Positions 55,536 through 64,000 of a DNA stretch of 64,000 bases are shown here, one piece after another. The stretch comes from Siphonodentalium dalli (lineage: Eukaryota; Mollusca; Scaphopoda; Gadilida; Siphonodentaliidae). Position numbers and translations under genes: made by a program. How positions within the stretch are numbered: the first letter of the stretch is position 1; the number at the start of each line of letters is the position of its first letter. Where the stretch lies: NCBI GenBank assembly GCA_032622095.1, contig CP136063.1:34696106-34760105 (forward strand), in the 5' to 3' direction. Under the pieces are notes generated by a model. It searched no databases, was not told the origin of the DNA, and worked only from the letters and a program-made list of their open reading frames with translations.

Positions 55536-56475
55536 ATGACAGATTTCTTCAGTTCTGTTCACACAAAAATTACAGAAGATAGCGCTGATAAAACAGACGA
55601 ACCAGCAAACAAGAAGAGAAAAATATTGGTAACATGCAAGTTGAGGAAGCTCTTCGATTTACTCTGATAGAGCTTCCATTTTTCCATTCTTTGACCCTAT
55701 CTGATGCTCATACCTTTTCTAATTACAGGCGTCAAATGACTCCTGGTGGCAGACTCTGCTTGGTTCTCTTCTTATGGTGACTCTCCAAAGACAAGATGGT
55801 ATTTAAATGGTATTTAAAACAATTCATTGTTTACAGGTACAATCGATCATACAACAAGAAGTCGAAAGAGTGGACAGTATATATACAGGTACAACCGATC
55901 ATACAACAAGAAGTCGAAAGAGTGGACAGTGTATATACAGCTACAACCGATCATACAACAAGAAGTCGAAAGAGTGGACAGTGTATATACAGGTACAACC
56001 GATCATACAACAAGAAGTCGAAAGAGTGGACAGTGTATATACAGGTACAAACGATCATACAACAAGAAGTCGAAAGAGTTGACAGTATATGGAGTGAAAG
56101 AGAAAAAAGATTACAGCTACATTCCAAATATTGTTTAAAAAGCTGTTGATGCTAAAATGATGAACAACGTCTTTTACAGACAATTCCAATGAGGCCTGAT
56201 GACCCTAGAAGATACATAATGAGGCCTGATGACCCTAGTGAGGCCTGATGACTCTAGAAGGATATCTAATGAGGCCTGATGACCCTAGAAGATATCTAAT
56301 GAGGCCTGATGACCCTAGTGAGGCCCGATGACCCCAGTGAGGCCTGATGACCCTAGTGAGGCCTGATGACCCTAGTGAGGCCTGATGACCCTAGAAGGAT
56401 ATCTAAGAGGATAGCACCAAAATTGCCACCTTCAACGAAAGAGATTGTGAAACGCAAGAAGTCGCGATTTGAATG
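55536..56475 (+). CDS. Possible multi-exon gene with repeat-derived exons
   Basis: The ATG at 55536 gives TDFFSSVHTKITEDSADKTD then EPANKKRKIL and a donor, ATATTG|GTAACA (exon end 55628). A second exon-like block (after TAATTACAG at 55728) reads ASNDSWWQTLLGSLLMVTLQ. A TTTACAG acceptor at 55828-55837 leads into the 52-bp repeat. An acceptor at 56178-56179 leads to TIPMRPDDPRRYIMRPDDP, and near the end a frame reads RIAPKLPPSTKEIVKRKKSR with FE-stop (TGA about 56474). I do not recognise the protein; exon joins and phases are not established. Confidence 0.3.
55838..56090 (+). repeat. 52-bp tandem repeat open in all three forward frames
   Basis: About five units: GTACAACCGATCATACAACA, AGAAGTCGAAAGAGTGGACA and GTGTATATACAG. 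Because 52 is not a multiple of 3, each frame cycles through the other two, giving a 52-residue protein period (for example RSYNKKSKEWTVYIQ, PIIQQEVERVDSVYTG, TTDHTTRSRKSGQCIY). None of the frames has a stop over the array. Each unit junction reads TATACAG|GTACAA, an acceptor-like and donor-like sequence together. Confidence 0.95.
56188..56402 (+). repeat. TGAGGCCTGATGACCCTAG minisatellite
   Basis: About eleven copies of the 17-19 bp core, with or without an AAGATATCTAA spacer. Partly coding in the possible gene at 55536 (MRPDDPRRYI-like). Confidence 0.95.
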
Positions 56476-56974
56476 ACTATACGCATATAGCAAATGCTGG
56501 ATAAATATTTACAATTGGATTTACTAAATTTCAGCTAAACTCACACCACAGTGCATCAATTCAGTCCATTGGAACATGACTTGCCCCCTCAGCCCCTCCC
56601 TCCCACCATGAAAAGAACAAATAATATGTCTAGAACTATATCCCGTCAAATTCCAACATCGCTTAATCCAAGTATCACTCTTGTTACCTTTATCTTGACA
56701 TTTGTAAACTGCCACAAGGTAGACTGCTCTGGACACCATTAGTGAAGTTTCCACTTCTGGAGTCCAAGACCAGGCGCCTCTACTGTAGGACCGGGATAAG
56801 AGCATCCCCCTGCTCATATATTATGGGTATCACAAAACAAACAAAAAACTATTTCAGAAACCTAGGCTAATATGGGATCCAGTTACGAGATTAATAAATT
56901 ATAGTTATAATTATAGGATAGTTAATCCAGCTTTATTTTACTGATGAGACTCAGTCATATGTGCCGTCCACAGG

Positions 56975-57356
56975 CAGATCAAGGGAGGTAACCCAGCCTG
57001 GTTGTTACTAGCAGACACTCTATACATCTGAATCTCAGAGGGGAGGTAACCCAGCCTGGTTGTTACTAGCAGACACTCTGTACACCTGAATCTGTTATGA
57101 GGGGAGATAACCTAGCCTGGTTGTTACTTGCACCTCAATCTATACACCTCAATCTCTTATGAGGGGAGATAACCTAGCCTGGTTGTTACTTGCACCTCAA
57201 TCTATACACCTCAATCTCTTATGAGGGGAGATAACCTAGCCTGGTTGTTACTTGCACCTCAATCTATAGTTCTATACACCTCAATCTCTTATGAGGGGAG
57301 ATAACCTACGGTAGCCTGTTACTTGCACCTCAATCTATACACCTGAATCTCTTATG
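56975..57356 (+). repeat. ~62 bp minisatellite, left part
   Basis: Units contain GGGGAGATAACCTAGCCTGG, TTGTTACTTGCACCTCAATC and TATACACCTCAATCTCTTAT. About six units. It continues after the insertion at 57601. Confidence 0.95.
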
Positions 57357-57600
57357 AGGCCCCCACCCCCCTTTTTCGTACGCCGTATTCCATACCCTGT
57401 TATGAGGTACGTCGTATTCCGGCCCCTATGTTAGGAGGTATTCGGTATTCTAAAAATACCGGTATTCGTACGCCGACCTTCCAAAAAATGAAGTTTTCAT
57501 ATATTTTTATGTATTCCATAAAGCTGCTAACTGGTATTCCGTATTCCACCCTCTGTATTAAGTGGTATTCCGTATTCCATGGGGGTGGGGGTGGGGGCCT
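57357..57600. mobile_element. Small C/G-ended inverted-repeat insertion in the minisatellite
   Basis: Starts AGGCCCCCACCCCC and ends GGGGGTGGGGGTGGGGGCCT. It interrupts the 62 bp repeat at CTCTTATGAGG. The interior repeats GGTATTCCGTATTCC- and GTACGCCG-type motifs in both orientations. No coding content. Confidence 0.75.
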
Positions 57601-57775
57601 CTATGAGGGGAGATAATGCAGCCTGGTTGTTACTTGCACCTCAATCTATACACCTGAATCTCTTATGAGGGGAGATAATGCAGCCTGGTTGTTACTTGCA
57701 CCTCAATCTATACACCTCAATCTCTTATGAGGGGAGATAACTCAGCCTGGTTGTTACCAGCAGACACTCTATAAA
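57601..57775 (+). repeat. ~62 bp minisatellite, right part
   Basis: Three more units, with AGATAATGCAGCCTGG variants. 57776-58041 after it holds no recognised feature. Confidence 0.9.
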
Positions 57776-58049
57776 CCGGAGTCAAATGTGGTTATAACTT
57801 ATTATGTCTGATTAATGCTTCAGAGCAACGCATAGAGCAACTTTGTTTGAAACAGTTTGAAATCGTTTCTGAAAAAACTGTCAAGTATCACATGTAGTAC
57901 TATTTGGTGGACGATTTTGAAATTAACCTCATGTAAAAAGCTCGCCTGGCATTCATAACCAAGACTATGCAGTGCATGGTTACATCCACCGTGAATTATG
58001 GTTCTCCTGGGAGGGAATTCCATCTGGCTCAGTAAGAAGAGCTACAGAT

Positions 58050-58453
58050 CAAGCCTGCAAATAGCGCGTCTGTCATTTGCAGAATGAGGTCCCCAGAGGG
58101 TGAATTTAGTGATGCTATCCCGCAAAGCGGGCTAGCATCACCAAATTCACCCTCTGGAGACCTCATTCTCCTTAGGCTTCATCTTCTGGGAAGTATCTAT
58201 AGCATCAAATTAAGATTGTTTTTAGTTACATTTCCCTTCTAGGAAGTTTCTATATCCCCTAATTTGCAGAAGATAAAATTCATAATTGAGGTGCCCAATG
58301 GGTGAACATCACCAACTTCAACTGGGGAACTTCAATCTGATCCTAGGTCTGCCATATCAGTTGAAGGCATAAGCAGAATAAGGTCCCCTGAGGGTGAATT
58401 TAGTGATGACAGACGACAGACACGCTATGACAGACACGCTATTTGCAGGCTTG
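58050..58453. mobile_element. 404 bp hAT-type MITE with 8-bp target duplication
   Basis: CAAGCCTGCAAATAGCG at the left and CGCTATTTGCAGGCTTG at the right are inverted. CTACAGAT (58042-58049) is repeated exactly at 58454-58461. 8-bp duplications point to hAT. Inside is a perfect stem: GAATGAGGTCCCCAGAGGGT to GATGCTATCCCGC, loop AAA, and back (about 58081-58172). Relatives are tandemly arranged at 10386-11040. No transposase is present. Confidence 0.9.
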
Positions 58454-58567
58454 CTACAGATACAAAGAATGTCGTCACCAAAATAAAAGAGTAGTGATTG
58501 TGGACCACATATAAGAAAGATTCTACAAGAAAGATTCTAAATCCAAATTAAGACAAATATCAACCTA

Positions 58568-58942
58568 CCCTGCTGGACAAAACAAGTGTCCAGTGTCACC
58601 GCGGTGTATTTGCCGTTCAGCCGCGGTGTCAGAGTTTGTAACTGCAGTTGAGCACCGCGGCCGAACGGCATGTACATTGCGGCCAAACGGCAAGCACATC
58701 TTGGCCGAAAGGCAACTACAACGCGACCGAATGGCATGCACACCGTGGTTAGATTTCTGGTTTGTATCGTCTTTTTTCAGTTTAATGAATTTACACCGCG
58801 GCAACTACATCATGGCTGAATGGAAAGTACACCGCGGCCCAACTGTAGTTAGCCGGTGGAGCTGCGGTGTAGTTGCATTTCGGCCGCAGTGGCAACGCTA
58901 ACCGCACCGCGGTTAAGTGGACACTTGTTTTGTCCAGCAGGG
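58568..58942. mobile_element. TA-flanked GC-rich MITE (family T1), copy 2
   Basis: Reverse-orientation copy of 50648-51022, with ends CCCTGCTGGACAAAACAAGT and ACTTGTTTTGTCCAGCAGGG flanked by TA. The CCGCGGTG/GCCGAACGGCA repeats are the same as in copy 1. Confidence 0.85.
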
Positions 58943-58944
58943 TA

Positions 58945-59860
58945 TTTTGGGGGGATTTGTTTAGAACTGATGTGTTGTCATGGAATTTGAAACTACAGGA
59001 AACTGATCTAAATGTCATGAGAAGTTCCCCGACCTCATTTTTACAGCAGTAATAAGTGTGTTTTCAGTCAAATCATCTGATTGATAAATGCGATGAAATT
59101 CTTTCCAAAGCATATTCCATATAATTTAGCCAGAGCCCGATGTGATATTCCACCTCAAAAACTAAAGGGAGTGGAAATATATATCTTAGGGATAGACCTA
59201 TAATTGGAACGATGATCAACATCTGTGGATGAATAGATGACTCAACAATCACCAGAAAAACGAAACCCGTCATCACAAAAAATAAGAAACATACCCCTGC
59301 CCTTGGTGACGAATCGCTATCCACAGACAAAACACATGGTAAGGCCAAAAAAAAAAACTCTTTGTTTCCGATACCCTGCCTGGCTGAGATTTTCTTGCCT
59401 GCCTCAAATTTTTGTTTTCAATTTTCTCCAGAAGGCTAGTCAAAAGTTACCTGTTAGAGTGTCAATGTGAATATTTATTGTTTTTTCCCCAATCCCGAAA
59501 GCAAAAATAAGTCAGTTATTGGTAAAGATCATACTGCAGAGTGAATGAATTCAAGGGACAGCATGTTTTTACTCAATGCTTGGCTCATTTTCAATGCACA
59601 TTGATCTACAATATTCCATGGGGCTGTAACTACACTATTATATCACTTACGACTGAAAGGTTTAAAAAAACAAAATTGTAAAAAAAATCCCTGCCTGCCT
59701 GTCTGGAAAATTATCCCATTGTTATCGGAAACAGAAGTTTTTTGTTTTGGCCTAATTCAAAAGATAACCCATCAACTTTCAAAATAACTCTCCCTTCAAC
59801 ATTGGCTTTGATTATACCCGATCGACTCTAACGTACGGCACACGCAGAACAAATCTAACA
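58945..59860. other. No clear gene; possible exon near 59237
   Basis: A short frame at 59240-59340 (KTKPVITKNKKHTPALGDES-like in one phase) ends at a GTAAG. It could be an exon upstream of the Helentron helicase, but I cannot support a function. Confidence 0.25.
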
Positions 59861-60622
59861 ACATATATATCGGAGAGGTATTGCTTATATGTAGCACTAA
59901 AGCTGAGGTCAGTGATCACAACACAAAGATGTTGCAGGAAAAGTGCACCAATTTTTTCACCATTGATGCTCAGGATTACAAGACAAATAAGGCAACTGGA
60001 GTTAGTGTGAGACTAAACAGACCGTGTAGCTCAAAGCAGTTGAAGACATATTTGCTTCAGTTCATTGTCCTAGCTAAAGGTTGCAGAGTCATGTTGGTGA
60101 AGAATCTAGACATTGATGATGGTTTGGTGAATGGTGTTATTGGAACTGTAGTAGACATGAACAATTTTGGAAAATGTTGACATAGATATGAAAAGAGTGT
60201 ATATCCGGTTTGACAATGAAAGAGTTGGGAGGAAAAGACTTTCTGGCCTAGAAGGTGAAATGCGAACAATTGAAATTGCACCAGACGAACGTCACATTGG
60301 AAGTAACCAAGTAACTGTCAGAAAACAGTTCCCATTGACTTTGTCGTATGCATGTACGATCCATAAGGCTCAAGGAATTACGCTGGAAAAGGTTGTTATC
60401 TCATTGAAAAATATATTCGCACCTGGTATGGCCTATGTTGCATTGAGTCGGGTGACATCCCTTGAAGGACTTTCAATAATAAACTGTGCATCTCATGAGT
60501 TCACTGATAAGATCTATTGTGATAAGAACATCTCAAAAGCGCTCGACAGAATGCCAAATTTCATTGAAGCTGAGAAAACCCCATCTGGCGAGTGTTTAAG
60601 AATCATTTTGTACCAAATATAA
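59860..60622 (+). pseudogene. Helitron/Helentron Pif1-like helicase, C-terminal half, one frameshift
   Basis: The first frame gives LICSTKAEVSDHNTKMLQ and GCRVMLVKNLDIDDGLVNGV, then IGTVVDMNNFG and a TGA at an AAAA run near 60170. The second frame gives VYIRFDNERVG, LSYACTIHKAQGITLEKVVI and MAYVALSRVTSLEGLSI. These are the last helicase motifs of Pif1-family (SF1B) helicases, in the form found in Helitron transposons. The Rep (HUH) domain and helicase motifs I-IV are not in the window. Confidence 0.85.
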
Positions 60623-60985
60623 TGAAAATGTGCATGCTATGGATGCAGTGTTAAAGGACACAATGATGTCATTGTAATATACAGGCCTCAACAACATGCG
60701 GTAAAAGTGTTCACACCAAAACTACATGAAATATTTTCAGTAATTGAGCAGTACACAAATGTGCTACTGATGGGTGACTTTAATCAGAATGCCTTAGAAA
60801 ATTCTTTTCCGAGTACCCTTATAGAAAGCAAAGGTTTTCAACAAATAGTCAGTTTCCCTACAACAGAAACTGGTACTCTGTTAGATCATGTTTACTTTAA
60901 AGGAGATCTCACTGCATCTTGCAGCAGATTGTCTGAATATTATAGTTATCATGAAGGAATTGCCATTGATGTAAATACCACTTAA
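60623..60985 (+). pseudogene. Apurinic-like endonuclease domain downstream of the helicase
   Basis: The frame from about 60655 reads GHNDVIVIYRPQQHAVKVFT, VLLMGDFNQNALE, GFQQIVSFPTTETGTLLDHV and SEYYSYHEGIAIDV. IYRP, GDFN, LDHV and the terminal SxH are landmarks of the endonuclease/exonuclease/phosphatase fold. In the last motif the usual Asp before His is Tyr (SYH instead of SDH). A helicase followed by such an endonuclease is the Helentron (Helitron2) arrangement. Only the C-terminal half of the domain remains. Confidence 0.75.
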
Positions 60986-61558
60986 AAATGAAGCTATCTT
61001 CATTTCATTATACCTTCAAATTGTAGGTATATTATAGTTATGTTATAGTAGATGCATGCGGCACCCAGTGTTGTTCGGGTGAGAATGCACACTTTTTAGA
61101 GGCGGTCCTTCAAGTCATCTGGGCAAACAGAACCAATTGCATGACTATTTCAAGTTACACTATCTTTTTTGCTGATAAAAAACGCTCTTTATTGCTAATT
61201 ATTACTGTATCTTTAGTCATTAAGTGCATCCTTAAGTTAACCGCACATATTCCGTGACATTCCCCATGTCATTTTACTTTTGTGGAACATTTTATTTATA
61301 TGACCTATTTGTATTTCAGTCTGATGTATCGCTTTGAACAGAACAGAACGGTGTAAAGTTGTACTGTTGCAATGAAGAGGATGGAGTGCATTGATGAATA
61401 CCAACCTTCTTCAATATGGGCAGTTTCAATGTTCACATGAAAACAACTGAAAAAAAGAGGATGATCACTGGAAAGAATGACCTTTGGACCTTTGGAAATG
61501 GGATTGTATGTATGATATATATAATTTATTATATTATGATCAGCATTGTTATGCCCCG
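60986..61558. other. Downstream of the Helentron, no recognised feature
   Basis: AT-rich. I looked for a Helitron-type 3' hairpin plus CTRR end and did not find a convincing one. Confidence 0.35.
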
Positions 61559-61559
61559 A

Positions 61560-61807
61560 TCCTCGTTCAACGAGAATGGTGCGATCAATACAGACCGGGG
61601 AACGAGAATGGTACGATCGATACAGACCCGTGGGTGAACGAGAATGGTACGATCGATACAGACCCGTGGGTGAACGAGAATAGTATGATCGATATAGACC
61701 CGTGGGGAATGAGAATGGTACGATCGATACAGCACCGTGGGTGAACGAGAATGGTACGATCGATACAGACCAGTGGGTGAATGAGAATGGTACGATCGAT
61801 ACAGACT
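61560..61807 (+). repeat. 36-bp tandem repeat with CGATCG
   Basis: About seven units: GAACGAGAATGGTACGATCG then ATACAGACCCGTGGGT. The unit is 12 codons long and open on both strands (forward NENGTIDTDPWV). Mutations in later units break the forward frame. I see no start or domain that would make it a gene. Confidence 0.95.
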
Positions 61808-62090
61808 TTCAAGACGCAATATGAATTTCTATGTTAGTTACTATTTATGTATTTTGTTGTATTTATTTTACATTATTTATGTTGTATGCAGTTGTATACA
61901 GTTTTATATTTTACATTATGTTATTATGTTTGGTTTTCTTTTGTTTTATTTCAGTTTATTGTTTCATTTTGTTTTCTGCCGAATTCAATCACCATGATAA
62001 CCATTTGGAGTTCAGAGATATGCACAGTTGAGTTTACTTTTAATATTTATTGTCTATTATTTATGGTACTCAAGGGAAGCCGTCTTCAGC

Positions 62091-62552
62091 ACATATGTGA
62101 CCCGCCATATCAAATCCAGTCGGAAGTCGGGATTTTTTTACCCTGTGCCAATGCATTCTCTTATATATGCGAGTCGACCATAGGTCGCCTCGCATATATA
62201 AGAGAATGCATTGGCTTAACAATTTTTTATCATGTTTTTTAAATAAATGTTTCTTACAATTTTTAGGACATAAAATAAAAAAAACATCCTGCAGGGAGCC
62301 CCACACATATATATAAGAACATAGAAGAGTGTCATCTGCTCATGTTTGTCTGGGGCTCTGTATGGGTGAAATTATAAAATTGTTAAAGAATATAAGAACA
62401 AATTATTAAAATTGTAAAAAATTGTCAGGCCAATGCATTCTCTTATATATGCGAGGCGACCTATGGTCGACTCGCATATATAAGAGAATGCATTGGCACA
62501 GGGTAAAAAAATCCCGACTTCCGACTGGATTTGATATGGCGGGTCACATATG
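62091..62552. mobile_element. GTGACCCGCC-ended MITE with two hairpin modules
   Basis: ACATATGTGACCCGCC at the left and GGCGGGTCACATATGT at the right. The inverted ends extend through TCAAATCCAGTCGGAAGTCG into the hairpins (62147-62215 and 62429-62497). In the middle is a GAGCCCCACA stem (62291-62367). The terminal sequence differs completely from that of the TTAA elements carrying the same modules. It is non-coding. Confidence 0.85.
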
Positions 62553-62589
62553 TTCCTAGATTTAATGGACCTACATGTATATTGATCCA

Positions 62590-63012
62590 GTCACAGTTCC
62601 GATTCCCACCTTTTCATCAGGACTGGAGGAAGCCTTAAGAAATGGCAATATTTTGGCATCATTCAACCACTTAATATCAGAATGTGCAAGCTACTATATG
62701 AATGTGTGTGTGATCAAGGAGTCATCAGAGTACAAGCTTCTATATGAATGTGTGTGTGATCAAGGAGTCATCAGAGTACAAGCTTCTATATGAATGTGTG
62801 TGTGATCAAGGAGTCATCAGAGTACAAGATTTCAAAAGATGGAAATGAATCCCAATCTACTTCTACTGTAATTGTTGCAGACAAACCATCATCGCCAGCG
62901 ATATTGTATGAAGATATATTGGATGAGCCGTTAATCATTGATGAAAGAGATCATCAATCTGATACAGACATTACTTCTGCTACATCAACGACACAATATT
63001 GTTCGGAATAAA
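62590..63012 (+). pseudogene. Unrecognised coding-like sequence with a triplicated 46-bp segment
   Basis: Reads VPIPTFSSGLEEALRNGNIL, ASFNHLISECASYY, then after the repeats KDGNESQSTSTVIVADKPSS and an acidic tail to a TAA. A 46-bp piece (CTATATGAATGTGTGTGTGA, TCAAGGAGTCATCAGAGTAC, AAGCTT) is present three times at 62694-62829. One copy would keep one frame through the segment, but two extra copies (92 bp) shift it. I do not recognise the protein. Confidence 0.4.
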
Positions 63013-63244
63013 AGATATTTGAAGACAAATTCTATGGCCGATATCCATTCCAGTGGAATTCATACCAATTAATGGTTCAGTTCACTCCAGCAAATGCTTT
63101 GACAATAACTGCAAGATGGGTCCTGATTTTGTTGGAACTGTGTGCAATATGGGTCCTGATGTTGTTGGAACTGTGTGTAAATCATATTTTTTAATAACTT
63201 GATTTGAGCTAATTCTAATTTTTTGCGGATGATACAATAATAAT

Positions 63245-63945
63245 ATGATTACGTGTGCACAAACCTAAATAATATGGAGGTTGAACAACATATAGAGGAG
63301 GAAATGCGACAAAAACTTCTTTCATTAGCGTGAATGTTGGAACAGGGCCGTAATGTTGGAGATGAATTGGAGTGAATTATTGACATTCAGAATCAATATT
63401 CTTCAATATGTTCATGTGATATTTCAAATGACAGTTGCAGCATTACAAAATTTAAAAGTACCATCTACGTCTCGTTGTGATGATCAAAATCGAGTTGCAT
63501 TTGTACTAAATCGTGACCAGGATGAAAGAGGTGCAACAAAATTTGTAATTCCAAGAGAAATGCTGGAGTCCATGGTTTTTCTGCTGCTACCAATGCCAAC
63601 ATCCTTTGTGTCAGTATAAAAACTATTAAGAGGAGGATTAGTGAATATGGGATAAGTGTTTGTTCAACATAGTCAATTATCTGACGAGGAGCTTGAGGCT
63701 GAAATTCAGACCATCATAAGAGATTTTCCGAATGTTGGTTATAAATCCATTGGTACACTTCTGCGTTCCAATGGGGCATTGAGTACCCCAAGTGAGACTA
63801 CGTTCTGCGGTGTGAAATGTCGATTCCCAAGGTACTCTGATACGCAGATTGCTTATTACCTCTCACAGATTACAACGGAGGACATACAGTGGCGTTATAC
63901 CATTTGGATGGAAATCACAAACTCATATGTAATTTAGGAAGAAAT
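63245..63945 (+). pseudogene. Integrase-core-like (DDE) pseudogene, runs toward the window end
   Basis: In changing frames the strand reads VIPREMLESM, ANILCVSIKTIKRRISEYGI (helix-turn-helix-like), SDEELEAEIQTIIRDFPNVG, YKSIGTLLRSNG and, at 63890-63930, LYHLDGNHKLI. The HTH, SDExLDxxxxxIxxxFPxxGYxxxxGxLxxxG and LWHxDGNHKLIRW order is that of a repeated animal protein family with an integrase core (rve_3-like). The D of DGNHKL is the first catalytic Asp. At least three frame changes and stops mark it as a pseudogene. What follows 63945 is not recognisable. Confidence 0.6.
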
Positions 63946-64000
63946 AACTGATTGTAAGCTCTGACATTGTTGATAGTCATGAACAACTCTGATATGCGGG

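Noticed and set aside
61529-61819. Minus-strand repeat protein over the 36-bp array
   Set aside because: A 36-bp unit is open on both strands by its composition; there is no start context or domain.
1-64000. tRNA, rRNA or snRNA genes
   Set aside because: I searched by eye for tRNA A/B boxes (GGTTCGA context) and rRNA-like blocks and saw none; a covariance-model scan would be needed to exclude them.

Overview
The window is animal nuclear DNA that consists almost entirely of mobile elements, their decayed protein remnants and tandem repeats. It is AT-rich, short coding blocks are bounded by GT/AG splice signals, and no bacterial-type operon is present. Dispersed repeats that end in short GACGGACGACGGAC runs plus GTGAGCTAAAAA or TGAGCTAAAAA, and the frequent TACATGTA strings, resemble what I know from molluscs, especially bivalves. 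I therefore infer a marine lophotrochozoan, probably a mollusc. That is a judgement from repeat style, not a marker gene.

Layout, left to right. 0-5.3 kb: a 4.3 kb fold-back element whose loop holds a protein pseudogene, with a second fold-back nested in its left arm, set in a ~155 bp dispersed repeat. 5.4-13.4 kb: a palindromic MITE, two TTAA-flanked elements, a lysine-rich first coding exon (7810) and older repeats. 13.6-19.8 kb: a segmental duplication carrying two arrays (about 21 and 103 copies) of one 34-bp satellite, followed by exon remnants of a BEN-type gene. 19.8-22.6 kb: the 155 bp repeat again, then damaged duplicates of the first exon of a gene that reappears better preserved at 37.8 kb. 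23.0-35.4 kb: a ~205 bp tandem repeat split by two large insertions, a 5.4 kb element with ~230 bp inverted ends and a ~6.2 kb Ngaro/DIRS-like retrotransposon (SGNH hydrolase, Gag, and a reverse transcriptase piece in inverted orientation). 35.4-41.9 kb: a BEN-domain exon, repeats, and a multi-exon OB-fold (RPA70-like) gene with a hAT element in its last intron. 42-49 kb: decayed hAT/ZNF862-like, DIRS RNase H, MULE transposase (tandemly duplicated), P2X7-cytosolic-domain-like and SWIM-finger sequences, several split by TTAA MITEs. 50.6-55.4 kb: a TA-flanked MITE, a Ginger/KRBA2-like integrase tail plus OTU protease, and a 2.1 kb terminal-inverted-repeat (TIR) element that contains a two-exon gene of an unnamed family. 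55.5-58.9 kb: a possible gene with exonised minisatellites, more minisatellites and two MITEs. 59.8-64 kb: Helentron helicase plus endonuclease, a 36-bp coding-compatible repeat, a double-hairpin MITE and an integrase-like pseudogene running to the window edge.

The clearest unifying signal is modular. A 69-bp perfect-stem hairpin occurs nine times, always inside other small inverted-repeat elements, and four of the six loci lie in TTAA (piggyBac-type) elements. A paralogue at 37.8 kb and the resumed reading frame at 42.9 kb give direct before-and-after evidence of TTAA insertion. Very few genes look intact. The best candidates are the OB-fold gene (37781-41928), the unnamed-family gene in the TIR element (53576-55138, one frameshift) and the exon at 7810-8143.
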